DNA of 64,000 nt from Pseudomonas nitroreducens NBRC 12694. GTDB lineage: Bacteria; Pseudomonadota; Gammaproteobacteria; Pseudomonadales; Pseudomonadaceae. The DNA lies in contig NZ_BDAI01000003.1 in assembly GCF_002091755.1 (NCBI RefSeq), positions 496,001 through 560,000 on the forward strand, written 5' to 3'. The notes below the pieces were generated by a model that worked only from the letters and a program-made list of their open reading frames with translations, was not told the DNA's origin and made no database searches. How positions within the stretch are numbered: position 1 is the first letter of the stretch; each line of letters opens with the position of its first letter. The translations under genes and the position numbers were made by a program. This document shows, one piece after another, positions 16,847-25,619 of the stretch.

Positions 16847-17224
16847 TCAGGTGTCAAAAGCGTTGGGAATCCAGTTCAAGTGCCCTGCGGAGCTGGGGGT
16901 GCGAATGTCGATGGCGACGATGTCGAACCGGCAGGGGTGGCTGCTCCAGCGGGCGTTCTGTTGCAGGAAGAGTTCAGCGGAAATGGCCAGGCGTTGACGC
17001 TTGCGCATGTCCACGCTCTCCAGTGCTCCTCCCCAGGCAGAATGCCGGCGGGAGCGAACTTCGACGAATACTACTGTATCGCCGTCCAGCATGACCAGAT
17101 CGAGCTCGCCTCGGCGGCACGTCCAGTTCTGCGCCAGGAGGCGCAATCCATGCTGTTGCAGGTGGGCCAGGGCGGCGGCTTCGGCTCGCTGCCCGGCCTT
17201 CTGGGTAGGGCTGTTGCCGATCAA
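16847..17224 (-). CDS. yraN: YraN family protein (UPF0102), nuclease-like fold
   Basis: Small 125-residue protein with a restriction-endonuclease-like fold. Its cellular role is not established. Visible residues are the E/D..ExK-like core RRGELDLVMLDGDTVVFVEV followed by RSR. The start is TTG at 17224 in the four-base overlap TTGA with the upstream lipoprotein stop, giving MIGNSPTQKAGQRAEAAALA, the conserved family N-terminus. An open frame continues upstream into the lipoprotein gene but does not look like protein. The overlap indicates translational coupling in the envelope operon. Confidence 0.85.
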   Translation of the reverse strand: MIGNSPTQKAGQRAEAAALAHLQQHGLRLLAQNWTCRRGELDLVMLDGDTVVFVEVRSRRHSAWGGALESVDMRKRQRLAISAELFLQQNARWSSHPCRFDIVAIDIRTPSSAGHLNWIPNAFDT

Positions 17225-19035
17225 ATACCGCTGTTCTCCAGCGGCTGGACCTGGCCGTTCTTGAACTCTGCCCAGGGCAGGCGGCGCTCTACGCGCTGGC
17301 TGGCGCTGACGCTCAGGGTGCCGGTCAGGCCATCTAGCTGCATGCTTGGCACCGCCTTGAGCTCCGGCAGGCGCGGGGCCAGTTGGTAGGCGTCGGCGCC
17401 CATGGCGTACAGGCGGCCGAGGCTGCCGTTGGCGGCCGGCCACTGCGTGGCGACCTGCTGGCGCAGGGTGTTGTTGGGGTTCAGTAGCCAGGGGGTTTCG
17501 CAGAAGCGAATGCCGTTCAGGTCCTGGTCCTGCGCCGGGTTGTTTACGCCGGTGTACAGGTTGGAGGTGGCGTAGACCGGCAGGTCGCCAGCGTACTGGA
17601 AGGCCAGGGTCGGCTTGATCTGGCGGGCCTGCTGAGGGGTGGCGGCGAGGAAGATGAAATCGATGTCCTGGCGGCGCGACGGCTGGGTGTCGACGCTACT
17701 GTCGAGCACGCCCTGCAGGCGCTTGGCGCGGCCTTCGCTCTGGCGCAGTTGTAGCAGGTCGGCGATCTGGCGCGCCAGCTCGACCGGCTGGTCGACGTGT
17801 TCGGCGGCGATCAGGGTGCCGCCGGCGGCCTGCCAGTTGCGGCTGAACGAGGCGAGTACACGGTCGCCCCATTCGCCGCGCGGCACCAGGGCCACGGCGC
17901 GGCGCATGCCGTCGTTCCAGGCGCGGTTGGCGACTTCGCGGGCTTCGTCCTCGGCGGACAGGCCGAACTGGAACAGCTGGGCAGGGCCTTCCTGATTGCC
18001 ATCGGCGTAGTTCAGGGCCAGGGTGGTGATGGGCAGTTGCGGTTGACTGCTCATCTGCTTGACCAGGTTCTTCTCCAACGGGCCAACGACCAGTTGCACG
18101 CCGTCGGCCTGGGCCTGGCGGTAGAACTCATCCAGCGAGCGTACCTGGGTGCTGTCGTAGAGCTTGATATCCGGCTGCTGGCCGCCGTTGTGCTGGGCCT
18201 GGTAGTGGGCGGCGAGGAAGCCGTCCTGCAGGGCACGGGCGACGGAGGCCAGCTGGCCTTGCTGGGGCAGCAGCAGGCCGATCTTGTTCAGCGGCTGGGC
18301 AGCCAGGGATTTCAGCTTGGTCAGCGCGTCGGGCAATTGCTTGGCGGCCGGGTGGTCGGGGTTCTGCGCGACCCAGTTGTCGATGTTCGACTGCTGTTCT
18401 TTGAGAGTTGACGAGGATTTGGTGATGCGCGCCAGTTCCAGCCAGCCGTTCAGGTCGCCTTCGTTGCTGCTGGCCTGCATCTGCTCGAGTGGGAGGCTGG
18501 AAACCAGTTTCCAGATCTCCTCGTGGTTGGCCTTGCTCGCCTCTGCATTGAGTAGCGGGTCGATGAAGACGCGTTCGCGGGCGGCGCTCAGGGCCTGACC
18601 GTCGGCGGCCAGGGCGAGTGACTTGACCATGCCGGCGCGCGCCTGCAGGTCCACGGGCATTTCGCTCAGGCGCTGGAAGCTGGGATGGTCGAAAGCCTTC
18701 AGGGCGGCCTTGGTCTTGTTGCGCGCCAGTTCGAGCTGGGCGCGCAGGGTGCTGGCGAAGACCTGCTGGGCGGGCTTCAGGCTTTCCAGCGGAATCTGGT
18801 CGAGGATCTGCGTCGAGCGGCCAAGATCTTTCTGCTTGTAGGCCTGATCGGCGGCGGAAAGGCGCAGGACTGCGGCTTCATCTGGCTTGGCGGTGGAGGC
18901 CTGCTGCAGCAGCTGTTCGATGCTGGCGTCCGGGGTGCGCGGCAGTTCGCCGAGAGTGGACGACGGGGAGGACGCACAGGCGGCGAGCATGCCGGCCAGG
19001 AACAGAGCGGATAGCGGACGCAGGCGAGCGATCAT
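17221..19035 (-). CDS. lpoA: LpoA/LppC-type lipoprotein, penicillin-binding protein activator
   Basis: Outer membrane lipoprotein that in gammaproteobacteria activates the class A synthase PBP1a. It has 604 residues. The signal peptide ends in the lipobox GMLAAC (Cys19). An N-terminal helical TPR-like domain (about 30-260) is followed by a periplasmic-binding-protein-like domain (KIGLLLPQQGQLASVARALQ onward), the LpoA layout. ATG at 19035 gives a compact signal peptide; an in-frame start 7 codons upstream is less likely. It is the first gene of the minus-strand operon and diverges from rsmI over about 130 nt. Confidence 0.88.
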   Translation of the reverse strand: MIARLRPLSALFLAGMLAACASSPSSTLGELPRTPDASIEQLLQQASTAKPDEAAVLRLSAADQAYKQKDLGRSTQILDQIPLESLKPAQQVFASTLRAQLELARNKTKAALKAFDHPSFQRLSEMPVDLQARAGMVKSLALAADGQALSAARERVFIDPLLNAEASKANHEEIWKLVSSLPLEQMQASSNEGDLNGWLELARITKSSSTLKEQQSNIDNWVAQNPDHPAAKQLPDALTKLKSLAAQPLNKIGLLLPQQGQLASVARALQDGFLAAHYQAQHNGGQQPDIKLYDSTQVRSLDEFYRQAQADGVQLVVGPLEKNLVKQMSSQPQLPITTLALNYADGNQEGPAQLFQFGLSAEDEAREVANRAWNDGMRRAVALVPRGEWGDRVLASFSRNWQAAGGTLIAAEHVDQPVELARQIADLLQLRQSEGRAKRLQGVLDSSVDTQPSRRQDIDFIFLAATPQQARQIKPTLAFQYAGDLPVYATSNLYTGVNNPAQDQDLNGIRFCETPWLLNPNNTLRQQVATQWPAANGSLGRLYAMGADAYQLAPRLPELKAVPSMQLDGLTGTLSVSASQRVERRLPWAEFKNGQVQPLENSGI

Positions 19036-19162
19036 ATCGGGCTTCTCGTGACGCATTCAAAGAACTGCCGATTGTACCGAAGCGGCAAGGGGGACGCGAT
19101 GGCGGCTGGCGGAATCGGGATACAATGCGTCTTTTCCGACACTTCCGGTGAGGTTCTCCCGC

Positions 19163-20011
19163 GTGACCCTAGGCACTCTCTATGTGGTGGCCACTCCTAT
19201 TGGCAACCTGGACGACATCAGCGCCCGGGCGCTGAAGGTGCTGGCCGACGTGGCCTTGATCGCGGCCGAAGACACCCGTCACTCCGTGCGTCTGCTGCAG
19301 CACTTCGGCATCCAGACGCCATTGGCGGCTTGTCACGAACACAACGAGCGAGAGCAGGGCGGCCGCTTCCTTACCAAGCTTCAGGCTGGCGAGGATGTCG
19401 CGCTGATCTCTGATGCGGGCACGCCGCTGATCTCTGATCCGGGCTATCACCTGGTGCGCCAGGCGCGCGCCGCGGGCATCCCGGTGGTGCCGGTGCCGGG
19501 AGCCTGCGCGCTGATTGCCGCACTTTCCGCGGCGGGCCTGCCGTCGGATCGCTTCGTCTTCGAAGGCTTCCTGCCGGCCAAGGCCGCCGGACGTCGTGGG
19601 CGCCTGGAGGCGCTGGTGGATGAGCCGCGTACCCTGATCTTCTACGAGGCGCCGCACCGCGTGCTGGAGTGCATCGAGGATATGGTGGCGATCTTCGGCG
19701 ACGAACGGCCGGCGCTGCTGGCCCGTGAACTGACCAAGGCCTTCGAGACCCTCAAGGGGTTGCCGCTGGGGGAACTGCGTGAATTCGTGGCGTCCGACAG
19801 CAATCAGCAGCGGGGAGAGTGCGTGCTGCTGGTGGCCGGCAAGCCTGCGCCCGAGGGCGATGAAGCGGTCGATGCGCACACCCTGCGGGTGCTCGACCTG
19901 CTGCTGGCGGAGATGCCGATCAAGCGCGCGGCGGCGCTTGCCGCGGAGATCACCGGGGCGCGCAAGAACCAGCTTTATCAGATCGCGTTGGAGCGCCAGG
20001 GCAAGGCTTGA
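19163..20011 (+). CDS. rsmI: 16S rRNA (cytidine-1402-2'-O)-methyltransferase
   Basis: Adds the 2'-O-methyl group at C1402 of 16S rRNA in the P site, acting with the N4-methylase RsmH encoded about 1.2 kb downstream. It has 282 residues of tetrapyrrole-methylase fold. The motifs are TLYVVATPIGNLDDIS, EDTRHS, LISDAGTPLISDPGYHLV, PGACALIAALSAAGLPSDRF and FYEAPHRVLE. The C-terminal small domain is helical (IKRAAALAAEITGARKNQLY). Start GTG at 19163 is chosen because GAGG lies 9 nt upstream. Another GTG at 19148 would add 5 residues without a good ribosome binding site. Confidence 0.95.
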   Translation: MTLGTLYVVATPIGNLDDISARALKVLADVALIAAEDTRHSVRLLQHFGIQTPLAACHEHNEREQGGRFLTKLQAGEDVALISDAGTPLISDPGYHLVRQARAAGIPVVPVPGACALIAALSAAGLPSDRFVFEGFLPAKAAGRRGRLEALVDEPRTLIFYEAPHRVLECIEDMVAIFGDERPALLARELTKAFETLKGLPLGELREFVASDSNQQRGECVLLVAGKPAPEGDEAVDAHTLRVLDLLLAEMPIKRAAALAAEITGARKNQLYQIALERQGKA

Positions 20012-20013
20012 GC

Positions 20014-20042
20014 TTGTCCTGGGCGTTGACAGCCGCTAACCT
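20014..20042 (+). promoter_or_regulatory. Candidate promoter of rnpB
   Basis: TTGTCC (20014-20019), a 17-nt spacer and TAACCT (20037-20042) place a start at about 20049-20052, agreeing with the predicted 5' end of RNase P RNA. Confidence 0.5.
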
Positions 20043-20051
20043 TGCAGCCTG

Positions 20052-20407
20052 AGAGTCGATTGGACAGTCGCTGTTCCGTGGTGTTCCATCACGGGATGGA
20101 GGAAAGTCCGGGCTCCACAGGGCAGAGTGCCAGGTAACGCCTGGGAGGCGTGAGCCTACGGAAAGTGCCACAGAAAATAACCGCCTAAGCGCGCAAGCGC
20201 CGGTAAGGGTGAAAAGGTGCGGTAAGAGCGCACCGCACGGCTGGCAACAGTTCGTGGCTAGGTAAACCCCACTCGGAGCAAGATCAAATAGGAACCCATT
20301 GGCGCGGCCCGCGTTGGGTTCGGGTAGATCGCTTGAGGCATGCAGTGATGTATGTCCCAGAGGAATGGCTGTCCTCGACAGAACCCGGCTTACAGATCGA
20401 CTCTCAC
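20052..20407 (+). ncRNA. rnpB: RNase P RNA (M1 RNA), bacterial type A
   Basis: Catalytic RNA that removes the 5' leader of pre-tRNAs with the RnpA protein. Helix P1 forms between AGAGTCGAT (from 20052) and ATCGACTCT (ending about 20405). The universal core GGAGGAAAGTCCGGGCTCC is at about 20097-20115. ACAGAAAATAACCGCC, GGGTGAAAAGGTGCGGTAAG and the conserved 3' block AGGAATGGCTGTC...ACAGAACCCGGCTTACAGAT follow in order. The length of about 355 nt fits pseudomonads. The exact ends are approximate. Confidence 0.96.
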
Positions 20408-20493
20408 CACTTTTCCGCCACTTCTTCCCACATGACCATTTGTCGCTGACCGGAAGAAGTGTAGAACTTAAGAAATCACTTTAAGTATGAAGG

Positions 20494-20528
20494 CCCAGTG
20501 TTTTGAAAACACTGGGCTTTTCTCTTTT
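20494..20528 (+). terminator. Strong terminator between rnpB and the dcw cluster
   Basis: Perfect 12-bp arms GCCCAGTGTTTT and AAAACACTGGGC around a single G (20494-20518), then TTTTCTCTTTT. It lies 90 nt beyond the mature rnpB 3' end. The rest of the 20408-20715 gap holds the mraZ promoter and MraZ boxes. Confidence 0.85.
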
Positions 20529-20611
20529 CTAGCGCGTCAAATTCCCTCCCCGAACCTCGCAAAAGCACGCTAAATCTCGGTCCTGTAAGGATTTTTCCCC
20601 TCCGGCTTACC

Positions 20612-20641
20612 TTGACGGTGGGGAGCGCGGATTTCTATAGT
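20612..20641 (+). promoter_or_regulatory. Candidate sigma70 promoter of the dcw cluster
   Basis: TTGACG (20612-20617), an 18-nt spacer and TATAGT (20636-20641). The predicted start falls at about 20648, at the first MraZ box. Confidence 0.6.
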
Positions 20642-20647
20642 GTGCAG

Positions 20648-20677
20648 AAGTGGTATGAAGTGGGTAAAAGTGGGATC
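20648..20677 (+). promoter_or_regulatory. MraZ operator: three 10-bp direct repeats
   Basis: AAGTGGTATG, AAGTGGGTAA and AAGTGGGATC follow one another without gaps. The invariant part AAGTGG(G/T) recurs every 10 bp, the spacing known for MraZ boxes. Binding here would let MraZ repress its own operon at or just after the transcription start. Confidence 0.8.
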
Positions 20678-20715
20678 AACAGGCATGGATAGCCAACCAC
20701 AGGGGAAGCGCTGAC

Positions 20716-21171
20716 GTGTTTCGCGGAGCTAACGCCATCAGTCTCGACGCCAAAGGGCGCCTCGCGATGCCGAGTCGGTATCGTGACGAGCTCGTTTCGC
20801 GTTGCAATGGCCAGCTCATCGTCACTATCGATGCCGTCGACACCTGCCTCACCGTCTACCCCCTCCCTGAATGGGAACTCATCGAAGCCAAACTGCGCGA
20901 GCTGCCCTCGCTGCGTGAAGAAACGCGGCGTCTGCAGCGTTTGCTGATTGGTAATGCCGTTGACCTGGAGCTCGATAGCGCCGGGCGTTTTCTCGTTCCG
21001 CCGCGCCTGCGCGAGTACGCCGGCCTGGACAAGAAGGCGATGCTGGTCGGCCAGCTGAACAAGTTCCAGCTGTGGGACGAAGACAAGTGGAATGCGGTTG
21101 CCGAGGCCGACCTCGCAGCCATCAAAGAGCCCGGCGGCCTGCCGGATGAATTGCGCGACCTTATTCTGTGA
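20716..21171 (+). CDS. mraZ: Transcriptional regulator MraZ
   Basis: AbrB-like dimer that binds repeated GTGGG-type boxes and represses the dcw operon. It has 151 residues with two repeats of the MraZ half: FRGANAISLDAKGRLAMPSR at the N-terminus and NAVDLELDSAGRFLVPPRLR at about residue 80. The start is GTG at 20716, with AGGGGA 9 nt upstream. The cognate boxes lie about 40-70 nt before the start codon. It overlaps rsmH by four bases (GTGA). Confidence 0.95.
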   Translation: MFRGANAISLDAKGRLAMPSRYRDELVSRCNGQLIVTIDAVDTCLTVYPLPEWELIEAKLRELPSLREETRRLQRLLIGNAVDLELDSAGRFLVPPRLREYAGLDKKAMLVGQLNKFQLWDEDKWNAVAEADLAAIKEPGGLPDELRDLIL

Positions 21172-22121
21172 GCCTGCCTGTGACCAGTACCTTCCAACAC
21201 ATCACCGTTCTACTCGAGGAGGCCGTCGAAGCGCTGGCCCCCCTGGAGGACGGCCGCTATGTGGACGGAACCTTCGGAAGGGGAGGGCACAGCCGGGCCT
21301 TGCTCGGGAAGCTCGGCCCGGGCGGTCAACTGCTCGGGTTCGACAAGGACCCGCAAGCCATCGCGACGGGAAAAACACTGGCGGCCGAAGACGGCCGCTT
21401 CGTCATTGTGCAAAGGTCCTTCGCCGAGATGGGCGAAGAGTTCTCCGCACGCGGCCTGCAGGGCAGCGTGAACGGCGTTCTGCTGGACCTGGGTGTGTCC
21501 TCGCCGCAGCTGGATGACCCGGAGCGTGGCTTCAGCTTCCTCAATGATGGCCCGCTGGACATGCGCATGAACCCGGATCAGGGCGTCAGCGCTGCGCAGT
21601 GGATCGCCACGGCCGCGGAAGATGAGATCGCCCGTGTATTCAAGGATTACGGTGAAGAGCGCTTCGCCAAGCGCATGGCTCGCGCCATCGTGCAGCGTCG
21701 TGCGGAAGCGCCGTTCGAGCGTACCGCCGACTTGGCGGCCGTCATCACCGAGGCCAACCCGGCCTGGGAAAAGGGCAAGAACCCGGCTACCCGTGCCTTC
21801 CAGGGGCTGCGCATCTTCATCAACAACGAGCTGGGCGATCTGGAGCGTGGCCTTGAGGCCGCGCTGGAAGGCCTGGCTGTGGGCGGTCGTCTCGTGGTGA
21901 TCAGCTTCCACTCGCTGGAAGATCGCATCGTCAAGCAGTTCATGCGCAAGCAGGTGAAAGGCGAAGCGGACAACCTGCCGCGCAACCTGCCGATCCAGGT
22001 CAAGCCGTTCGATCCGCGCCTCAAGCTGATCGGCAAGCCTGTCTACGCCTCCGAGGCGGAGCTCAAGGCCAACCCGCGCTCGCGCAGCGCGGTCATGCGC
22101 ATTGCGGAGAAGCTCAGATGA
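21168..22121 (+). CDS. rsmH: 16S rRNA (cytosine-1402-N4)-methyltransferase
   Basis: Methylates N4 of C1402 in 16S rRNA, the same nucleotide that RsmI modifies. It has 317 residues from GTG at 21168, or 313 from the GTG at 21180, which fits the usual length slightly better. The SAM motif is VDGTFGRGGHSRALL (about residues 33-47). Other conserved blocks are GVLLDLGVSSPQLDDPERGF, NPATRAFQGLRIFINNELGD and VISFHSLEDRIVKQF. It overlaps mraZ and ftsL by four bases each. Confidence 0.95.
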   Translation: MSLPVTSTFQHITVLLEEAVEALAPLEDGRYVDGTFGRGGHSRALLGKLGPGGQLLGFDKDPQAIATGKTLAAEDGRFVIVQRSFAEMGEEFSARGLQGSVNGVLLDLGVSSPQLDDPERGFSFLNDGPLDMRMNPDQGVSAAQWIATAAEDEIARVFKDYGEERFAKRMARAIVQRRAEAPFERTADLAAVITEANPAWEKGKNPATRAFQGLRIFINNELGDLERGLEAALEGLAVGGRLVVISFHSLEDRIVKQFMRKQVKGEADNLPRNLPIQVKPFDPRLKLIGKPVYASEAELKANPRSRSAVMRIAEKLR

Positions 22122-22411
22122 GCCGTCTCTTCTCCAAGCGCCTGCCCACCGGCAGCTTCTTCATGCTGCTGCTGTTCATCGGCGTGCTGTTGTCGGCCAT
22201 CTCCGTTTCCTACAGCGCTTACTGGAATCGCCAGTTGCTCAACTCGCTGTATACCGAGCTCAACGTGCGCGACAAGGCGCAGGCTGAGTACGGTCGGCTG
22301 ATCCTCGAGCAGAGCACCTGGACGGCCCATAGCCGCATCGAAGGCCTGGCGACCGACCAGTTGAAGATGCGCGTGCCCGATCCGACCGAAATCATCATGG
22401 TGGCACCATGA
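22118..22411 (+). CDS. ftsL: Cell division protein FtsL
   Basis: Bitopic divisome protein that forms the FtsQLB complex and activates FtsWI. It has 97 residues: a short cytoplasmic end, one membrane helix (about residues 13-33, FFMLLLFIGVLLSAISVSYS) and a periplasmic coiled coil (about 40-80). It is identified as much by position between rsmH and ftsI as by sequence, since FtsL is poorly conserved. It overlaps both neighbours by four bases (ATGA). Confidence 0.92.
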   Translation: MSRLFSKRLPTGSFFMLLLFIGVLLSAISVSYSAYWNRQLLNSLYTELNVRDKAQAEYGRLILEQSTWTAHSRIEGLATDQLKMRVPDPTEIIMVAP

Positions 22412-24156
22412 GAGACCTGGCCGGCGCTCGCTACCCCTGGCGCTTCCGCGTCGTCATCGCCCTGCTGCTGGCGATGGTGGCGGCGATTGCCTGGCGGATC
22501 GTCGACCTGCACGTGATCGACCATGACTTCCTCAAGGGGCAGGGCGATGCGCGCAGCGTGCGTCACATCACCATCCCCGCGCACCGCGGCCTGATCACCG
22601 ATCGCAATGGTGAGCCGCTGGCCGTCAGTACGCCGGTCGCCACCCTCTGGGCCAACCCCAAGGAACTGGTGCTCGAGCGCGAGAAGTGGGACTTCCTCGC
22701 CGACGCGCTTGGCCAGCCCAAGGCCGCGCTGTCCGAGCGACTGGAGGCGAACGCTGACAAGGAATTCATCTATCTGGTCCGGGGCCTGACCCCGGAACAG
22801 GGCGAGGCGGTGATGGCTCAGGTGAAGGCCCATCGCATCCCCGGCGTCTATTCGGTCGAGGAATTCCGCCGCTTCTATCCGTCGGGCGAGGTTGCTGCAC
22901 AGGTCGTGGGCTTCACCGATGTCGACGACCGCGGCCGTGAAGGTGTCGAGCTCGCCTTCGACAGCTGGCTGGCCGGCGTGCCGGGCAAGCGCCAAGTGCT
23001 CAAGGATCGCCGTGGCCACCTGATCCGCGACGTGCAGGTCACCCGCAATGCCAAGGCCGGCAAGACCCTGGCGCTGTCCATCGACCTGCGTCTGCAGTAC
23101 CTGGCCAACCGCGAACTGCGTAACGCGCTGGTGGAGAACGGGGCCAAGGCCGGCAGCCTGGTGATCCTCGACGTGAAGACTGGCGAAGTGCTGGCCATGG
23201 CCAACCAGCCGACCTACAACCCGAACAACCGCCGCAACCTGCAGCCGGCGATGATGCGCAACCGCGCGATGATCGACGTGTTCGAGCCCGGCTCGACCAT
23301 GAAGCCGTTCTCCATGAGCGCGGCGCTGGAAACCGGCCGCTGGAAGCCCACCGACAAGGTCGAGGTCTACCCCGGCACCCTGCAGATCGGCCGCTACACC
23401 ATTCGCGACGTTTCCCGTACCGAGGGCCCGGTGCTGGACCTGACCGGCATCCTGATCCGCTCCAGTAACGTGGGCATGAGCAAGATCGCCTTCGACATCG
23501 GCGGCGAAGCCATCTACAGCGTGATGCAGAAGGTCGGCCTGGGGCAGGACACCGGCCTGGGCTTCCCGGGCGAGCGCGTCGGCAACCTGCCGAACTACCG
23601 TGAGTGGCGCAAGGCCGAGACCGCGACCCTGTCCTACGGCTATGGCCTGTCGGTAACCGCCATCCAGTTGGCCCATGCCTATGCGGCGCTGGCCAACAAT
23701 GGTCGCAGCGTGCCGCTGACCATGGTGCGTGCCGATCGCCCGGCCGACGCCGTCCAGGTTATCCCCGAGCCGGTCGCCAAAACCATGCAGGGCATGCTGC
23801 AGCAGGTCATCGAGGCGCCGAACGGCGTGTACCGCGCCCAGGTGCCGGGTTATCACGTGGCCGGCAAGTCCGGCACCGCGCGCAAGACCGCGACCGGGAC
23901 CAAGGGCTACGCCGAGAACTCCTACCGTTCCCTGTTCGCCGGGTTCGCGCCGATGAACAACCCACGCTATGTCGCCGTGGTGGTGATCGATGAGCCCAGC
24001 AAGGCCGGTTACTTCGGTGGCCTGGTTTCCGCGCCGGTGTTCAGCAAGGTGATGTCCGGGACGTTGCGCCTGATGAACGTGCCGCCAGACAACCTGCCGA
24101 CAACCCCGCAGCAACAGGCCGATGCTGCGCCCGCTGCCAAAGGAGGGCGTGGCTGA
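22408..24156 (+). CDS. ftsI: Septal peptidoglycan transpeptidase FtsI (PBP3)
   Basis: Division-specific transpeptidase and beta-lactam target. It has 582 residues, with an N-terminal membrane anchor (about 14-33), a non-catalytic pedestal domain and the penicillin-binding domain. Active-site motifs are STMK (Ser296-Lys299), SSN (352-354) and KSGT (487-490). The C-terminal tail is Gln/Ala-rich. It is about three residues longer than the P. aeruginosa PBP3 I remember (579), and the motifs are shifted accordingly. It overlaps ftsL by four bases and murE by one. Confidence 0.97.
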   Translation: MRDLAGARYPWRFRVVIALLLAMVAAIAWRIVDLHVIDHDFLKGQGDARSVRHITIPAHRGLITDRNGEPLAVSTPVATLWANPKELVLEREKWDFLADALGQPKAALSERLEANADKEFIYLVRGLTPEQGEAVMAQVKAHRIPGVYSVEEFRRFYPSGEVAAQVVGFTDVDDRGREGVELAFDSWLAGVPGKRQVLKDRRGHLIRDVQVTRNAKAGKTLALSIDLRLQYLANRELRNALVENGAKAGSLVILDVKTGEVLAMANQPTYNPNNRRNLQPAMMRNRAMIDVFEPGSTMKPFSMSAALETGRWKPTDKVEVYPGTLQIGRYTIRDVSRTEGPVLDLTGILIRSSNVGMSKIAFDIGGEAIYSVMQKVGLGQDTGLGFPGERVGNLPNYREWRKAETATLSYGYGLSVTAIQLAHAYAALANNGRSVPLTMVRADRPADAVQVIPEPVAKTMQGMLQQVIEAPNGVYRAQVPGYHVAGKSGTARKTATGTKGYAENSYRSLFAGFAPMNNPRYVAVVVIDEPSKAGYFGGLVSAPVFSKVMSGTLRLMNVPPDNLPTTPQQQADAAPAAKGGRG

Positions 24157-25619
24157 TGCCGATGAGCCTGAATCAACTGCTGCCGCAAGCTGAAAGCGGC
24201 GAGCTGATCCGTGAGCTGACCCTGGACAGTCGCACCGTCAAGCCGGGCGACCTGTTCCTGGCCGTGCCGGGTGGCCGTCAGGATGGCCGCGCGCACATTG
24301 CCGCTGCGCTCTCCCTGGGCGCTGCCGCGATTGCCTACGAAGCGGAAGGTGCTGTCGACCTGCCACCCAGCGATGTGCCGATGATCGCCATCAAGGGCCT
24401 GGCCAAACAGCTTTCCGCCATTGCCGGGCGCTTCTATGGCGAGCCTAGCCGTGCCGTCGAGCTGGTCGGCGTGACCGGCACCAATGGCAAGACCAGCGTC
24501 AGCCAACTGGTGGCCCAGGCGCTCGACCTGCTGGGCGAACGCTGCGGCATTGTCGGAACCCTCGGCACCGGTTTCTATGGCGCGCTGGAAAGCGGCCGCC
24601 ACACCACGCCCGACCCGCTCGCCGTGCAGGCGACCCTGGCACGCCTCAAGCAGGCCGGCGCCAAGGCCGTGGCGATGGAAGTGTCGTCCCATGGCCTGGA
24701 GCAGGGCCGCGTCGCCGCCCTGGGTTTCGATGTGGCGGTATTCACCAACCTGTCCCGCGACCACCTGGACTACCACGGCTCGATGGAAGCCTACGGCGCC
24801 GCCAAGGCCAAGCTGTTCGCCTGGCAGGGGCTGCGTTGCCGGGTGATCAACCTGGACGATGACTTCGGTCGCCAGCTGGCTGCCGAGTCCCACGAGTCGC
24901 GACTGATGGGTTACAGCCTGAGCGACTCGTCTGCCTATATCTATTGCCGCGAAGCGAAGTTCAGCGATGCCGGCGTGCAGGCGCACATCGTCACCCCGCA
25001 GGGCGAAGGCCTGCTGCGCAGTTCGCTGCTGGGCAAGTTCAACCTGAGCAACCTGCTGGCCGTGGTCGGTGCACTGCTAGGACTGGACCACCCGCTGGGC
25101 GACGTCCTCAAAGTGCTGCCGCAACTGGAAGGCCCCATCGGCCGCATGCAGCGTCTGGGTGGCGGCGACAAGCCACTGGTGGTTGTCGACTACGCCCACA
25201 CCCCGGATGCGCTGGAAAAGGTCCTGCTGGCCCTGCGCCCGCATGTGCACGGCCAACTGCTGTGCTTGTTCGGCTGCGGCGGTGATCGTGACCGCGGCAA
25301 GCGTCCGATCATGGCGCAGATTGCCGAGCAGCACGCCGACCGCGTGCTGGTCACCGACGACAATCCGCGTACCGAGCAGAGCGGGGCGATCATCGCGGAT
25401 ATCCGCGCCGGTTTCGCCAAGCCCGATGCCGTCGAGTTCGTCCCGGGCCGTGGCGAGGCTATCGCCCGCCTGATTGCCTCCGCCGGTGTCGACGATGTCG
25501 TGCTGCTGGCTGGCAAGGGACACGAGGATTACCAGGAGATCGACGGCGTACGGCATCCGTTCTCCGATCTTGATCAAGCCGCCAAGGCGCTGGCTGACTG
25601 GGAGGTGAAGCGTGCTTAA
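24156..25619 (+). CDS. murE: UDP-MurNAc-L-Ala-D-Glu:meso-diaminopimelate ligase
   Basis: Adds meso-diaminopimelate to the peptidoglycan nucleotide precursor using ATP. It has 487 residues. The ATP-binding loop is GVTGTNGKTS (about 105-114). DNPRTE, within VTDDNPRTEQSGAI, is the motif that selects meso-diaminopimelate over lysine. The N-terminal UDP-binding domain and the C-terminal GKGHEDYQ motif are present. It overlaps ftsI by one base and murF by eight. Confidence 0.97.
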   Translation: MPMSLNQLLPQAESGELIRELTLDSRTVKPGDLFLAVPGGRQDGRAHIAAALSLGAAAIAYEAEGAVDLPPSDVPMIAIKGLAKQLSAIAGRFYGEPSRAVELVGVTGTNGKTSVSQLVAQALDLLGERCGIVGTLGTGFYGALESGRHTTPDPLAVQATLARLKQAGAKAVAMEVSSHGLEQGRVAALGFDVAVFTNLSRDHLDYHGSMEAYGAAKAKLFAWQGLRCRVINLDDDFGRQLAAESHESRLMGYSLSDSSAYIYCREAKFSDAGVQAHIVTPQGEGLLRSSLLGKFNLSNLLAVVGALLGLDHPLGDVLKVLPQLEGPIGRMQRLGGGDKPLVVVDYAHTPDALEKVLLALRPHVHGQLLCLFGCGGDRDRGKRPIMAQIAEQHADRVLVTDDNPRTEQSGAIIADIRAGFAKPDAVEFVPGRGEAIARLIASAGVDDVVLLAGKGHEDYQEIDGVRHPFSDLDQAAKALADWEVKRA

